Below the pieces are notes generated by a model. The model worked only from the letters and a program-made list of their open reading frames with translations, was not told where the DNA came from and searched no databases. A stretch of DNA of 64,000 bases, taken from contig CADEDA010000001.1 in the NCBI GenBank assembly GCA_902825965.1, forward strand, positions 1 through 64,000, read 5' to 3'. Both the position numbers and the translations under genes were made by a program. Source of the stretch: an uncultured Gemmatimonadota bacterium. GTDB lineage: Bacteria > Gemmatimonadota > Gemmatimonadetes > Gemmatimonadales > Gemmatimonadaceae. Shown piece by piece: positions 33,906 to 42,917 of this stretch; position 1 is the first letter of the stretch, and each line of letters starts with the position of its first letter.

Positions 33906-34240
33906 TCGATCTCGACGGTGTGGTCATGCACGTCTCGGCCACCGCGGCGAACGGTGTGGTGGACAGCTCGACGCTCCTGCGGTTCCGCCAGCGCGGGGGA
34001 CGCGTGTGGGCGACGTACGGTGGCGGGCGGGTCCGGCGTGGTTGGCTCGTGGGCCGGTTCGCGGACGATCGACTGCGGTTCCGCTACGCGCAATCGGAGG
34101 TCGACGGTTCGATTCACGGAGGACGGTCGCAGTGCGAGGTCCGGCGCATGGAGACCGGACTGGTCCGCATCGTCGAGCACTTCGCGTGGAGCACGCGCAC
34201 CGGTCACGGAATCAATGTCTTCGACGAGCTCGTCCTGTGA
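33902..34240 (+). CDS. Small conserved protein of the family annotated 'N-acetylglutamate synthase'
   Basis: 112 aa. Beta-rich, with 'DSSTLLRFRQRGGRVWATYGGGRVRRGWLVGRFADDRLRFRYAQSEVDGSIHGGRSQCEVRRMETGLVRIVEHFAWST'. This small 'W.eY.GG.i..G.l.g' family is often labelled N-acetylglutamate synthase in databases; nothing here resembles the GNAT enzyme ArgA, so I do not accept that name. Cytoplasmic. Its start overlaps the serine-hydrolase stop. Confidence 0.8.
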   Translation: MIDLDGVVMHVSATAANGVVDSSTLLRFRQRGGRVWATYGGGRVRRGWLVGRFADDRLRFRYAQSEVDGSIHGGRSQCEVRRMETGLVRIVEHFAWSTRTGHGINVFDELVL

Positions 34241-34380
34241 CGCACGACAACGGCGCCGCTGCGCCGCACGGCCGTCCCGACCACGTCGCGTCGGTCCCCC
34301 ATCCCTCGCGCCTCGCGTTGCCGACCGGTGCACCTAGCGTTCGGGTGCCGGTCCTCACTCACTCCTCCGAGACCCGTCAT

Positions 34381-35865
34381 ATGCCGAGCTTTTCCTCCCC
34401 GAAGTCCACTGCGTGGCGGCGCGTCGCCGTGGTCGCTGCCACTACGGTCGCCGCCGCGGCGGGCGCGGTCCCCGTCCTCGCGGACGTCGCCTCGGCCCAA
34501 GGCGCCGTTCCACCAGCGGCATCCGTCGCGCCGGCGGCGCCGCCCGTCCCGAGGGTCACGCTGCACCGCGCCGTGGCGACCGAGCGCGGCTTCGATGCGA
34601 ACGCGTGGTGGATCCAGTCGCCCGATGGGCTGATCCTCATCGACGCCCTCATGCTGCGCTCCGACGCGCGCGCGCTCGTGGCCGCACTCAAGTCCACGGG
34701 CAAGCCGTTGCGCGCCGTGTTCATCACGCACGCGCACGCCGACCACTTCGGCGGCCTCTCGACGATCCGCGCGGCGTACCCCGGAGTACCGATCGTGGCC
34801 ACGCGTGCGACGGCGCAGGGCATGCGCGAGGTGCACGACCAAGGCATGGTGCCGAACGGCTGGCTCCGGGCCTTCGGCTCCGAATACGACAGTGCCTTCG
34901 TGGCCCCCGACCGCATCGTCAGCTCCGGCGACACCCTGCGACTTGCCGGAGTCACGTTGATCGTCCGCGACTACGGTCCCGTGGAGTCGCACAACAACAG
35001 CGTCATCCAGGTACCGGAGCTCAAGGCGCTGTTCACCGGCGACGCGACGGTCCACGGCGCGTCGTTCTACGTCGGCCCCATCGACGCGAAGCGCGCCTTG
35101 ACCGCGCTGCCGCAGATCCTGGCGGACCATCCGGGCGAGGTCACGGCGTACGCCGGACATTACGGCCCCCGCCCGCTGGACCGCAGCGTCGCGGACAACC
35201 TCGACCAGGTGCGTCGACTGCATGCGATCACGGCGCTGGTGGGATCGGACCCGGGGAACCGGACAGCCAACGGCGATCTCACCTTGGCGGCCAAGCGACA
35301 GGTGTTGTTGCTGGTGGCGCTCGAGGCGGCCGGACGCGCGGACTACGGTGTCGGTGCCGTGGGCTTCGCACGCTACCAGTTGCCCGCGACCATTGCCGCG
35401 TTCGTCGCGGACTCCGCACGGCGGACGTCGCCGATGACGAAGGCGGTGCGTGATGCGATGCGCCCCCTGCTCTTCATGGCCGGTCACTACGACAACGGCG
35501 ACATCACGGTCGGGCTCGGCGGGCTGTATCTCGACGCGACCGTCGAGTCGAAGTCCGGCCATCGCTACCAGTTGATGTTCTCATACGACCACGCACAGCA
35601 GCGCTACCGCGTCGTCTCCCGCGACCAGATCTCCGGGCTGCTGGATGTGTTCGTGGGAGCGCGCGAGGCGGACGGCTCACTGCTGGTGTCGAACCTGGAG
35701 CCGGGGACGCACTACCTCGACGCCTCGGGCGCCAAGGTGTTCAACCGCATGCGGTTCTCGCCCAAGGAGGACGGGACTTGGGTGTGGCGCGTGGAGTCCG
35801 GGCGCGGCGACGGGGTGTGGACGGATCCGTTCGAGCAGACGATGCGGCGGCGGGCGCTGCGATGA
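34381..35865 (+). CDS. Exported metallo-beta-lactamase-fold hydrolase with C-terminal barrel domain
   Basis: 494 aa from ATG 34381. Signal peptide with cleavage near ASAQG. The hydrolase domain carries the metal motif THAHADHFGG and later 'GDATVHGASFYVGP' and 'AGHYGPRP' ligands. From about 365, 'MAGHYDNGDITVGLGGLYLDATVESKSGHRYQLMFSYDHAQQRYRVVSRD' is a beta-barrel resembling DUF1579 and like the protein encoded next. Likely a periplasmic hydrolase; substrate unknown. The stop overlaps the next start (ATGA). Confidence 0.88.
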   Translation: MPSFSSPKSTAWRRVAVVAATTVAAAAGAVPVLADVASAQGAVPPAASVAPAAPPVPRVTLHRAVATERGFDANAWWIQSPDGLILIDALMLRSDARALVAALKSTGKPLRAVFITHAHADHFGGLSTIRAAYPGVPIVATRATAQGMREVHDQGMVPNGWLRAFGSEYDSAFVAPDRIVSSGDTLRLAGVTLIVRDYGPVESHNNSVIQVPELKALFTGDATVHGASFYVGPIDAKRALTALPQILADHPGEVTAYAGHYGPRPLDRSVADNLDQVRRLHAITALVGSDPGNRTANGDLTLAAKRQVLLLVALEAAGRADYGVGAVGFARYQLPATIAAFVADSARRTSPMTKAVRDAMRPLLFMAGHYDNGDITVGLGGLYLDATVESKSGHRYQLMFSYDHAQQRYRVVSRDQISGLLDVFVGAREADGSLLVSNLEPGTHYLDASGAKVFNRMRFSPKEDGTWVWRVESGRGDGVWTDPFEQTMRRRALR

Positions 35866-36380
35866 GCCCGCGGCGTCTCCGTCGATGGTCAACATGGCTC
35901 GTCGTCGCAGCGACGTCAGGGGTCCTCGCCTCGACCGGGGCCGCGCAGGCGTCGGACACCGGCGGGCGCGTGACGGGCGCCCGTGAACGCCTCCGCGCGT
36001 TCGAGGGCAGCTACCGCGTCGGCACCGACACCGTCACGGGCGCTGCAGTCATCTGGCGGTGGCGCTCGGTGCTCGGCGGCAAGTACGTCGAACTCGAGGA
36101 GACGATGAACGTCGCGTTCCGGGTCACCATCGGGTTCGACTCCACGGCGCAGCGTTACCGCTTGAGCCTGCTCGACGCCGGATCCGGCGCCGTCGACATC
36201 TACGAAGGCGACTTCGATGCCACCGGTGCGCTGGTGATGCAGAACCCGCAGTTCTGGCGACTCACGCTGCGCCCCACCGAGCGCGGCTTGGTGTGGCAGG
36301 GCTCGCGCTCCACCGATCGAGGGGCGACGTGGCGCGAGCGGCCTCCGTCGGAGTTCGTCCGCGTGCCGGCATTGCCTTAA
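35862..36380 (+). CDS. Secreted DUF1579-like lipocalin-type barrel
   Basis: 172 aa. Signal peptide (cleavage near GAAQAS). 'LRAFEGSYRVGTDTVTGAAVIWRWRSVLGGKYVELEETMNVAFRVTIGFDSTAQRYRLSLLDAGSG' matches the DUF1579-type ten-strand barrel. Function unknown; probably binds a small or lipidic ligand in the periplasm. Coupled to the upstream hydrolase. Its TAA stop shares the TTAA palindrome with the stop of the convergent DinB gene (36377-36380). Confidence 0.83.
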   Translation: MSPRRLRRWSTWLVVAATSGVLASTGAAQASDTGGRVTGARERLRAFEGSYRVGTDTVTGAAVIWRWRSVLGGKYVELEETMNVAFRVTIGFDSTAQRYRLSLLDAGSGAVDIYEGDFDATGALVMQNPQFWRLTLRPTERGLVWQGSRSTDRGATWRERPPSEFVRVPALP

Positions 36381-36850
36381 CTCGACGGCGGGGTGAGCCC
36401 CATCGTCCGGAGATAGGTGACGAGATTTCCGTAGTGCAGCGTGGCGTGCGTGATGTTGTGCAGCAGCGGCAGCGGTGCGCCGCGTTGATACGCCGTGGCG
36501 CAGGTCTCCGTCGCGGCCTTGAGCTTGGGTTGCAGCGTCACCTTGTCATGCGGTCCCTGCTTCTCGGTCGCCGGGGTCCACGCGGTCCGCTGGCCCGCCG
36601 CGTTGGCACAGTAGTAGTGATACGCGTCGGTGATGTGCGCCAGCAGCTCGCCGACCGTACGCACGCCGGCGGTCGGACGATAAGTGTAGCGTTCCGCCGG
36701 AACGATCTCGGCGGTCTGGAGGATCCAGCCGCTGACCTCGGCGAAGCTGTCCTGGAGCAGCTTCGCCGAGCTGTCGGGGACGGACTGGGCTGGGAGGGAC
36801 GCCGCAGCGAGCGACAGCGTCGCCGCCGCGAGAGTTCGGGATACGCGCAT
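36377..36850 (-). CDS. Exported DinB-family protein
   Basis: 157 aa from ATG 36850, with GGAG six bases upstream. Signal peptide MRVSRTLAAATLSLAAASLPAQS, then the DinB/YfiT-like four-helix bundle: 'GWILQTAEIVPAERYTYRPTAGVRTVGELLAHITDAYHYY' and 'LPLLHNITHATLHYGNLVTYLRTMGLTPP'. The three His of the metal site are present. Cytoplasmic DinB proteins include thiol transferases (bacillithiol, mycothiol); an exported one must do something else. Family clear, role unknown. Confidence 0.92.
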   Translation of the reverse strand: MRVSRTLAAATLSLAAASLPAQSVPDSSAKLLQDSFAEVSGWILQTAEIVPAERYTYRPTAGVRTVGELLAHITDAYHYYCANAAGQRTAWTPATEKQGPHDKVTLQPKLKAATETCATAYQRGAPLPLLHNITHATLHYGNLVTYLRTMGLTPPSS

Positions 36851-37086
36851 GATGACTCCGGTGAGAGATTTCGGAGCTTCGCGGACCGCTGGCGACGACA
36901 CCAGTCCCGGGACGCGGGTCGCCGCTTCCGTGACGTGACGACCGCACGCTGCCCCGAGGTCTCGCCGACGGCGAGCCCTTGCGTGTGACGGGACCACCGG
37001 ATGGCGGGAGGAATCGCCGCTTCGTGACCTGCCGCTGCGGCCCAGCCCGGCGATCTTCCGGGCACTCGCCACTCAAGGAACACCGC

Positions 37087-37698
37087 ATGTCACCTCACCG
37101 AATGCAGCGCAGGGTTCTGCTGGCCCCGGCGGCCGCGCTGGCGGCACTCTCTGCAGGACCCTTGGTCGCCGCGCCGTTGCACGCGCAGGCGGTGGAGATC
37201 ACCCGCTCGCCGGATCGCGACAGTTCCAGTCGCAACGCGGCCGGCCCGGTGCAGCTGTCAGAGTACGACTTCCTTGTGGGCGACTGGGACGTGACGGTGA
37301 CGATGCCAAGGTCGGGGGGCCAGCCGCTGGTGTACCACGCTACGTGGCGCAATCGCTGGATTGCCAACGGCTACGTGCTCATGCAGGAGTGGCGCGACCC
37401 CTACTCCACGGGCATCGAATTGCGGTCGTTCAATACGGAGACGCACCGTTGGGACGGCCACAACCTCTACGTGCCGGAACCGGGGACCTGGTACCTCAAC
37501 GAAGCCGTGCGCGTGGGCAACAACATGGTCGTGACGACCCGTTCCCGAGCGCCCGACGGCGCGCCCATCGTCAAGCGCGAGATCTACTTCGCCATCGAAG
37601 CCAGCCGGTTCGAGATTCGGACCGAGGTGTCGCTGGACGGGGGCGCGACGTGGAAACCGGGAGGCTACAGTCTGGTCGCGACGCGCAGCGGCCGGTAG
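37087..37698 (+). CDS. Secreted DUF1579-like protein
   Basis: 203 aa from ATG 37087, with AAGGA seven bases upstream. Signal peptide ending near LHAQA. 'SEYDFLVGDWDVTVTMPRSGGQPLVYHATWRNRWIANGYVLMQEWRDPYSTGIELRSFNTETHRWDGHNLYVPEPG' fits a DUF1579-type barrel. Third such barrel within 2 kb. Divergent from the DinB gene across 236 bases; I see no clear promoter motif there. Confidence 0.83.
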   Translation: MSPHRMQRRVLLAPAAALAALSAGPLVAAPLHAQAVEITRSPDRDSSSRNAAGPVQLSEYDFLVGDWDVTVTMPRSGGQPLVYHATWRNRWIANGYVLMQEWRDPYSTGIELRSFNTETHRWDGHNLYVPEPGTWYLNEAVRVGNNMVVTTRSRAPDGAPIVKREIYFAIEASRFEIRTEVSLDGGATWKPGGYSLVATRSGR

Positions 37699-37780
37699 CA
37701 CTCCGGTCATTCGTCGGTCGGCGAACGCCCCACGCGCCACACGGCTATCCCGCGCCCCATCTCCAATCACTTGGCCTCGA

Positions 37781-38185
37781 CTACGTCCCCCGCGCCGCGA
37801 ACGCGATCAACGGCGACACGATCGCATAGTGCACGACTGTGAAGGCCGTTTCCAGCCGAAGGAAGCCAGCGACCGACGCGGTCCGATACTTGGCCGCGAC
37901 CGGTAACACGGCCAACGACCACGCCAACAGTCCGAACAGCGCGCCGAACCGGAGCGCGCTCCCGAGCCAAGCCTCGGCCGCGGTGTCGAAGAGCCTCGGA
38001 TAGAGCCAGGCGTACACGAGTGCCTGGATGATCATCGTCGCGAGGCCCAGCGGGATGATCACGTCCGAGCGATACATCTCAAGCCGCTCATAGTGCGCGC
38101 CGAAGATCCTGAGGTGCCAGAAGTACCCCAAGGGAAAGGTCGGCACGAGGTACGCGGCGACGATGAGCCAGTAGGTGGTGGTCAC
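37781..38185 (-). CDS. Four-helix integral membrane protein of unknown function
   Basis: 134 aa from the GTG at 38185 (VTTTYWLIVAAYLVPTFPLGYFWHLRIFG); a start at 38272 would add 29 residues without membrane character. Four hydrophobic segments are seen: 5-20, about 45-65, about 80-100 and about 115-130. The 'YlwHl.iF...Y..l..yr.d....lG' pattern occurs in small membrane proteins of unknown function. No catalytic residues are evident. Converges on the 37087 gene with an 82-base gap. Confidence 0.72.
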   Translation of the reverse strand: MTTTYWLIVAAYLVPTFPLGYFWHLRIFGAHYERLEMYRSDVIIPLGLATMIIQALVYAWLYPRLFDTAAEAWLGSALRFGALFGLLAWSLAVLPVAAKYRTASVAGFLRLETAFTVVHYAIVSPLIAFAARGT

Positions 38186-38344
38186 GGCACGGGGAAAGTG
38201 ATCGGGTGGTGAGTCGACCAAGGCGGCGCGCAACGGGGCAGAATGTAGCTCCCGCTGGAGCATCCGTGCCAACCGCCGGGCGACTTCGTGCCGTTTGCTT
38301 CGCGTCGATGGCTCCCACCCCAGCGACCGTCTAGTTTTCGCGCC

Positions 38345-39028
38345 ATGCGTCGCGTTCCTTCCGGACTCGCACTGGCCCTATCCCTCGCCGTTGCCACGGC
38401 GCGTGCCGCTGCGCAAGCGCCGAACCCGGTCCAGGCCGAACTGCAGATCGCCCGCATGGCGATCGCCGACGCGTTCATCGCGAGTGCGCGGGACACCGTG
38501 GACGGACACATCGACCGGGCGATCACACACGCCCGGCGCGCGGTGTCCCTGGCCCCCGACGCGGCCGAGCCGCACTACTGGCTGGCCGCGGCCCTCGGAC
38601 GCCGCGCATTGCGGACGTCGTTCCGCACCGCGCTCCGTGCGGCGACCGAGTCGTACCGCGAGGCGCAGCAGGCCCTGCGGCTCGACTCGCTGCACGCCGG
38701 GGCACACGCGGTGGTGGGCCGTTTCCACGAGGAGCTCTCGCGGTACTCTCGCCCCACGCGGATGGTCCTGTCCGCCATGAGCGGCGAACCGGACGTACGC
38801 GGCGTCTCGCGGGAGGCGGCGGAGCGCCGGTACCGTCGCGCGATCGCCCTCGACACGGGCGCGGTGCTCTATCGGCATGACTACGGCCGGTTCCTCGTGG
38901 GCTCCGGCCGGCTCGCGGAGGCGAAGGAACAGGAACGCATCGCCCGCAACCTTCCTGATCGCACACCCGCCGACCGCTGGCTCCGCAACGACCTCAGCGC
39001 CTTGATCGCGCGGACGGAACCGCGATGA
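38345..39028 (+). CDS. Secreted TPR-like helical repeat protein
   Basis: 227 aa from ATG 38345. Signal peptide with cleavage near ARAAAQA. The rest is alpha-helical with TPR-like pairs: 'DRAITHARRAVSLAPDAAEPHYWLAAALGRRAL', 'YREAQQALRLDSLHAGAHAVVGRFHEEL', 'AERRYRRAIALDTGAVLYRHDYGRFLVGSGRLAEAKEQERIA'. Probably a periplasmic scaffold. Its stop overlaps the start of the phosphatase-superfamily transferase (ATGA), which suggests that the two act together. Confidence 0.87.
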   Translation: MRRVPSGLALALSLAVATARAAAQAPNPVQAELQIARMAIADAFIASARDTVDGHIDRAITHARRAVSLAPDAAEPHYWLAAALGRRALRTSFRTALRAATESYREAQQALRLDSLHAGAHAVVGRFHEELSRYSRPTRMVLSAMSGEPDVRGVSREAAERRYRRAIALDTGAVLYRHDYGRFLVGSGRLAEAKEQERIARNLPDRTPADRWLRNDLSALIARTEPR

Positions 39029-41094
39029 ACGCCCCCGCTCCTCACCGCGCCGCGTCGGCCATCGTCAGGCGATTCGGCGGCGCGACGTTGCGCACACTCG
39101 CCATCGCCGCACTCGTGCTCGGCACCGCCGTGGTGGCCCTGCTCTCCGTCGACCGCGTGAATCGACCCGCTCCGGCGGGGGATCCCGGCATCGCGTGGGT
39201 GGACAGCACGGCGCGGCACCGTCGCCTGCTCATCCTGCATGTGGACAGCTGGCGCGACAGCAGCGCGCGCGACAGCACGCTCTTCCCGCTCACCACCGCG
39301 CTCCGTCGCCAGGGCGCCTCGGGCACACTGCAGGGCGTCTACGAGGGATTCACGGTGCCGGCGGTGCGCGCCGCCTTCACCGGGGTGGCCGAGACGCAGT
39401 TGGTGAACCTCATCCAGAACTTCCATTTCACGGCGCTGCCCCTCTCGTCGTTCTTCCGCGATGCACATCGCCTGGGGCGCCGGACGTTGGTGGTGGCCCG
39501 TGAGCCGTTCGTGCAGTTCGGGCCCGTGCTGGAGATCCGATACGACAGCACGCCCGGGCAGGACATGTACCAGACGGACGCCCAGCGTCCGCGGATCGCA
39601 CTCGACGCCTACGCCGCCGGCTACGACGTCGTGGTCTGCCAGTGGGAGACCTTCGACTGGGTCGCGCACGAGGACGGTGTCACCACGGCCCGCTATCGCG
39701 TGGCCGCACGGCAGTCCGATTCCGTGGTCGCCGCCTTCGCCGCCGCGCGCGCGCCGGAGGACTACCTCCTGGTCTATGGCGACCATGGGCACACGTGGAG
39801 CGGCGAGCACAAGACCGGCTACGACATCCCCGGCTTCGTGTTGCTGATCGGGCCCGACGTGACTCCGGGCGCGTCGCTGGACGACCTCTCGATCACGAAC
39901 CTGCGCTACCTCTCCTCGCATGCGTTGGGGATCGCTCTGCGCGGGGCGCCCTACGACATCGCGACGATCCGCCGCGCGGTGCCGGTGCGCAGTGATACCC
40001 TGGCCGGGTCGCCCACCACGACCGATGCCACGACCGATGCCACGACGGATGCCGCGACCTCGGATGCCGCGACCTCGGATGCCGCGACCTCGGATGCCGC
40101 GACACGCGAGCCCCACGGCTGGAGCACGCGCCCGCTCGATTACGCGCTGGTCCTCGGTCTCCTGCTGGGCGTCGTCGGAGTGGCCACGCTCTGCCTGCGG
40201 TTGCTCGATGGCCCGTCCCACTCGGCAGGAGCGCTCGTGCCGGCGTTCGCGTTGCTCGTGGTGGCCATGCTCGTGGCGCCGCGCATCCCGCCGGTGGACG
40301 TGTGGCTCCGGCCGGCGGGGCTGCCGGCCGTTATCGGGCTCTACGCGATCGGCGTCGTGGCCAAGCTATGGTTGTTCGTGCGGACCGCCGAGGGTCGGTG
40401 GCCAGCGGCGCTGCTCGCGACCGCCGGTGTAGCGGCATTCCAGTTCTGGAACGTGATCTACGAGCAACCGTTGCTCGTCGGCGCGCTGATCCTCCTGGCG
40501 CTCGGCGGCGCGACGCTGCCGCGTGCCGTCGGTGATCGCACGGTCGCGCGGCTCGCGTTGCTGCAGATCCTCGTGTTCGCGACGCTCCGCGTGCCGTTGT
40601 ACCTGTTCGCGTGGCTCGACATGGTGCTGCTCGGCACCGTCCTCCTGGCGTCGCAGCCGTGGGTGCGTGCGCGCTCCGCGCTGCGCGATGCGGGCCTCGT
40701 GCTCGTGGCGTACGGTTGCACGATCGGCTGGGTGCCGGGCGGCCTCGAGTGGGGCTTCCTCTACTCGGTGTTCCCCGCCCACCTGGTGGAGCTCGAGGTG
40801 CAGCGATTCCTCCCCCTGATCCTCGCCAAGATCCCGCTGGTCCTCGTCCTCTTCCTCGTGGCGACGCGGCGCGCGCCGGACCGCGGATTCGCGCAGGTGC
40901 TCCTGCTGATGGTCGGCCTGCGATTCGTCGCCGTCTGGGTGCTCAGCCTCGCCGGTGCACCGACGGTCGAGATCTGGCCGCTGGCCGAACACGGCGGGTA
41001 TCTCGCGGCGTTCGTCGCCGCGGTGGTCGCCTGGGGATGGCAGCGCCGCGTTACGACGACCCTCGTGCCAGCGATCGCAACAAGTCGGTCGTGA
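39025..41094 (+). CDS. Alkaline-phosphatase-superfamily membrane transferase (PIG-N/O-like)
   Basis: 689 aa. TM near 22-43, then a periplasmic alkaline-phosphatase-superfamily domain: LLILHVDSWRDSS (first metal Asp), the candidate nucleophile Thr in EGFTVPAVRAAFTG, FDWVAHEDG (metal Asp/His) and GDHGHTWSGEHK. A Thr/Asp/Ala-rich linker made of short DNA repeats (about 40018-40107) leads to about ten transmembrane helices (365-680). The layout matches GPI ethanolamine-phosphate transferases (PIG-N/G/O), which move phosphoethanolamine between lipid and glycan. With LicD and a CDP-alcohol transferase next door, a head-group transferase for an ethanolamine-like group is plausible. The gene's 3' end overlaps LicD by 44 bases. 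Confidence 0.82.
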   Translation: MNAPAPHRAASAIVRRFGGATLRTLAIAALVLGTAVVALLSVDRVNRPAPAGDPGIAWVDSTARHRRLLILHVDSWRDSSARDSTLFPLTTALRRQGASGTLQGVYEGFTVPAVRAAFTGVAETQLVNLIQNFHFTALPLSSFFRDAHRLGRRTLVVAREPFVQFGPVLEIRYDSTPGQDMYQTDAQRPRIALDAYAAGYDVVVCQWETFDWVAHEDGVTTARYRVAARQSDSVVAAFAAARAPEDYLLVYGDHGHTWSGEHKTGYDIPGFVLLIGPDVTPGASLDDLSITNLRYLSSHALGIALRGAPYDIATIRRAVPVRSDTLAGSPTTTDATTDATTDAATSDAATSDAATSDAATREPHGWSTRPLDYALVLGLLLGVVGVATLCLRLLDGPSHSAGALVPAFALLVVAMLVAPRIPPVDVWLRPAGLPAVIGLYAIGVVAKLWLFVRTAEGRWPAALLATAGVAAFQFWNVIYEQPLLVGALILLALGGATLPRAVGDRTVARLALLQILVFATLRVPLYLFAWLDMVLLGTVLLASQPWVRARSALRDAGLVLVAYGCTIGWVPGGLEWGFLYSVFPAHLVELEVQRFLPLILAKIPLVLVLFLVATRRAPDRGFAQVLLLMVGLRFVAVWVLSLAGAPTVEIWPLAEHGGYLAAFVAAVVAWGWQRRVTTTLVPAIATSRS
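40018..40107 (+). repeat. Short tandem repeats in the linker of the PIG-like transferase
   Basis: Two or three 12-base units (GACCGATGCCAC type) are followed by three 15-base units (GATGCCGCGACCTCG). They encode TDAT and SDAAT repeats between the catalytic domain and the membrane helices; all stay in frame. Confidence 0.85.
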
Positions 41095-41851
41095 GCCAGT
41101 GCGCGCGGTTGGCGAAATGCCAGCCCGCACCGAGGAGCTGCATGAGCTGGAATCGTGGGCTGCGCGCGCGCGCCGTGAAGCGCGCACTGATGCGTGCCCA
41201 ATCGGTGGGCCCCTCCAGCGGCCGTGCCGCGCGCCAGAACGCGTCCACCTCCCCGGCGACGGCGGGCGCGCGGAATCGGCCCATCACCGCCGGCGCGGCG
41301 ATGGCCCCGTACATGCGCTCCATGGCCACCTCGGGTGCGGCCGGCCCGGGCACCCAGGATCCGTAGAACGGCACACGCTGCAGCGGCAGCAGTTCGCGCT
41401 CGTGCAGGTGCCGCTGCGGTTCGTGCGCATCGAAGTGCGCGCCGTCCGACCCCGCCGTGCGCGTGAGCAGGCCGAGTTCGGTGAGTCCGGCATGCGCGAA
41501 CGGCACGAGTGTCGTGGGGAAGGCGAAGAAGTACCCGTGCTGCCGCCGGAACCGCAGCGTGAAGCCATGCGCGCGAAAGGTCGCGGCGAGGCGCGCCTCG
41601 AGCTCCGCCGGGGACGTGTCGAGCAGGAACGCATCGGCGTCGTCATCCCAGGGCAGCAGCCCGCGCAGGCGGAGTGCGCCCAGCAGCAGGCCCTTGTGTG
41701 CCACCGGCGTGAACCCGTGCTGCTCGAGCGCCGAGAGGACGAAGAGGAGGTTCTCGACGGCGTCGGAGGCGAACCACGACGGCATCATGAGGATGCGTGG
41801 TCGATTGCTGGGCCGGAGCTCGCGGAGTCGGTCGCGTAGCCGTCGGAGCAT
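41051..41851 (-). CDS. LicD-family phospho(no)alcohol transferase
   Basis: 266 aa from ATG 41851. The LicD signature is clear: AHKGLLLGALRLRGLLPWDDDADAF (residues 51-75; the acidic DDDAD is the catalytic centre), with upstream 'ALEQHGFTPV'. LicD/FKTN-type proteins transfer phosphocholine, phosphoethanolamine or related groups from CDP-activated donors to glycans. It starts 2 bases after the CDP-alcohol transferase stop, so they form an operon, divergent from the phosphonate genes; CMP-activated AEP is an attractive donor. The end overlaps the convergent PIG-like gene by 44 bases. Confidence 0.88.
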   Translation of the reverse strand: MLRRLRDRLRELRPSNRPRILMMPSWFASDAVENLLFVLSALEQHGFTPVAHKGLLLGALRLRGLLPWDDDADAFLLDTSPAELEARLAATFRAHGFTLRFRRQHGYFFAFPTTLVPFAHAGLTELGLLTRTAGSDGAHFDAHEPQRHLHERELLPLQRVPFYGSWVPGPAAPEVAMERMYGAIAAPAVMGRFRAPAVAGEVDAFWRAARPLEGPTDWARISARFTARARSPRFQLMQLLGAGWHFANRAHWLTTDLLRSLARGSS

Positions 41852-41853
41852 CG

Positions 41854-42867
41854 CTAGGCGCGGTCCGGGTCGGCGTTGACCCACACCCAGTGGTGCCGCC
41901 ATCCCAGCACGATGCGCCAGAGCGTGACCGCGTAGCGGCCGCCGAGCCAGACGCCCAGCACGATCGCGGCGGTGGACGCCTGCGCGGCGGGCAGCAGCCA
42001 GAGGAGGCCGGCGCCGAGCACGGCGCTCCAGGTGGGTGCGGGATTCCCGCCATCCGTGGTGTGGGCGTGCATGAGCCGCGCGACCATCTCCGCGCCCGCA
42101 CCAGCGACGAGCAGCCATCCCCAGAGCGGGTGCGATGCATGCTGCTGGGCCCACGCGGCCAGGGAGAGGAGCGCCACGAGTTGCAGCGCCACTTGCCAGG
42201 GCAGACCGCGCAGCTGCCGCATGATGGTCACACTCACACTCGCGGCCATCACGCAGCCGAGTGCCGTGACGGCGGCGTGGCGCGGCCAGGCGCCGCTCCA
42301 GAGTGGTGCGGACCACCAGGCGCGCGCCGCCGGCAAAGCCCAGCTGCCGTAGAACAGCGTGGCGATGATGATCGCCTCGAGTGTGCCCCAGCGGGTGAAG
42401 TGCAGCCGACGCTGCAGGGCCCGCTGCGCATAGGTGATCGTGAACCCCGCGACCATGAGGAGCGTCATCAGTGGCGTGAGCGGGGTCGCCAGGCTGCCGA
42501 GCATCGCACCCCAGCCGAAGACGAGGATGCAGCCCGCCCAATAGTCGCAGTGGTGGTCGAGGAAGTCCCCCAGCGGCGAGGTGGTCCCCGTCGCCTTGGC
42601 CTGCATGCCGTCCAGGTGGTCCCCTGCCACGTACAGCTGGATGCAGAGCAGCTGCAGCAGGGCGAACCCGGTGGCGCCGATGCGCTCCACCACCAGGGCC
42701 GCCGCCAGCACCGCCAGCAGCGATCCCGTGGAGAGCAGCGTGAGCACGTTCGCCGCGAGCCAGCCCGGCACCAGCGGGAACAGGCGCTCGAACCACAGGC
42801 GCGTGAGCCACGGCCGCGCCACCGACGCGTCGGAGAACTCGTAGCGATTGTCGGGCAGCGAGGGCAT
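41854..42867 (-). CDS. CDP-alcohol phosphotransferase, choline/ethanolamine-phosphotransferase type
   Basis: 337 aa with about ten membrane helices. The CDP-alcohol motif D-x2-D-G-x2-A-x-(n)-G-x3-D-x3-D appears near residues 84-110 as DHLDGMQAK ... SPLGDFLDHHCD. The 'DG.QA...SPLG..(F/L)DH.CD' form is that of eukaryotic choline/ethanolamine phosphotransferases rather than bacterial PgsA/PssA; Lys replaces the usual Arg. Expected reaction: transfer of a phospho(no)alcohol from a CDP- or CMP-linked donor to a lipid hydroxyl (diacylglycerol or ceramide). It is divergent from the AEP operon through 172 bases carrying 11-bp repeats. Substrate is inferred, not shown. Confidence 0.88.
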   Translation of the reverse strand: MPSLPDNRYEFSDASVARPWLTRLWFERLFPLVPGWLAANVLTLLSTGSLLAVLAAALVVERIGATGFALLQLLCIQLYVAGDHLDGMQAKATGTTSPLGDFLDHHCDYWAGCILVFGWGAMLGSLATPLTPLMTLLMVAGFTITYAQRALQRRLHFTRWGTLEAIIIATLFYGSWALPAARAWWSAPLWSGAWPRHAAVTALGCVMAASVSVTIMRQLRGLPWQVALQLVALLSLAAWAQQHASHPLWGWLLVAGAGAEMVARLMHAHTTDGGNPAPTWSAVLGAGLLWLLPAAQASTAAIVLGVWLGGRYAVTLWRIVLGWRHHWVWVNADPDRA

Positions 42868-42917
42868 GGGAGGAAACTAGCGCAGGCATCAACAGGCGGC
42901 CGATGGATGGCCGTTTG

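Noticed and set aside
33902-34240. N-acetylglutamate synthase
   Set aside because: 112 aa, beta-rich, without an acetyl-CoA P-loop or GNAT fold; the label seems a propagated misannotation of the small family.
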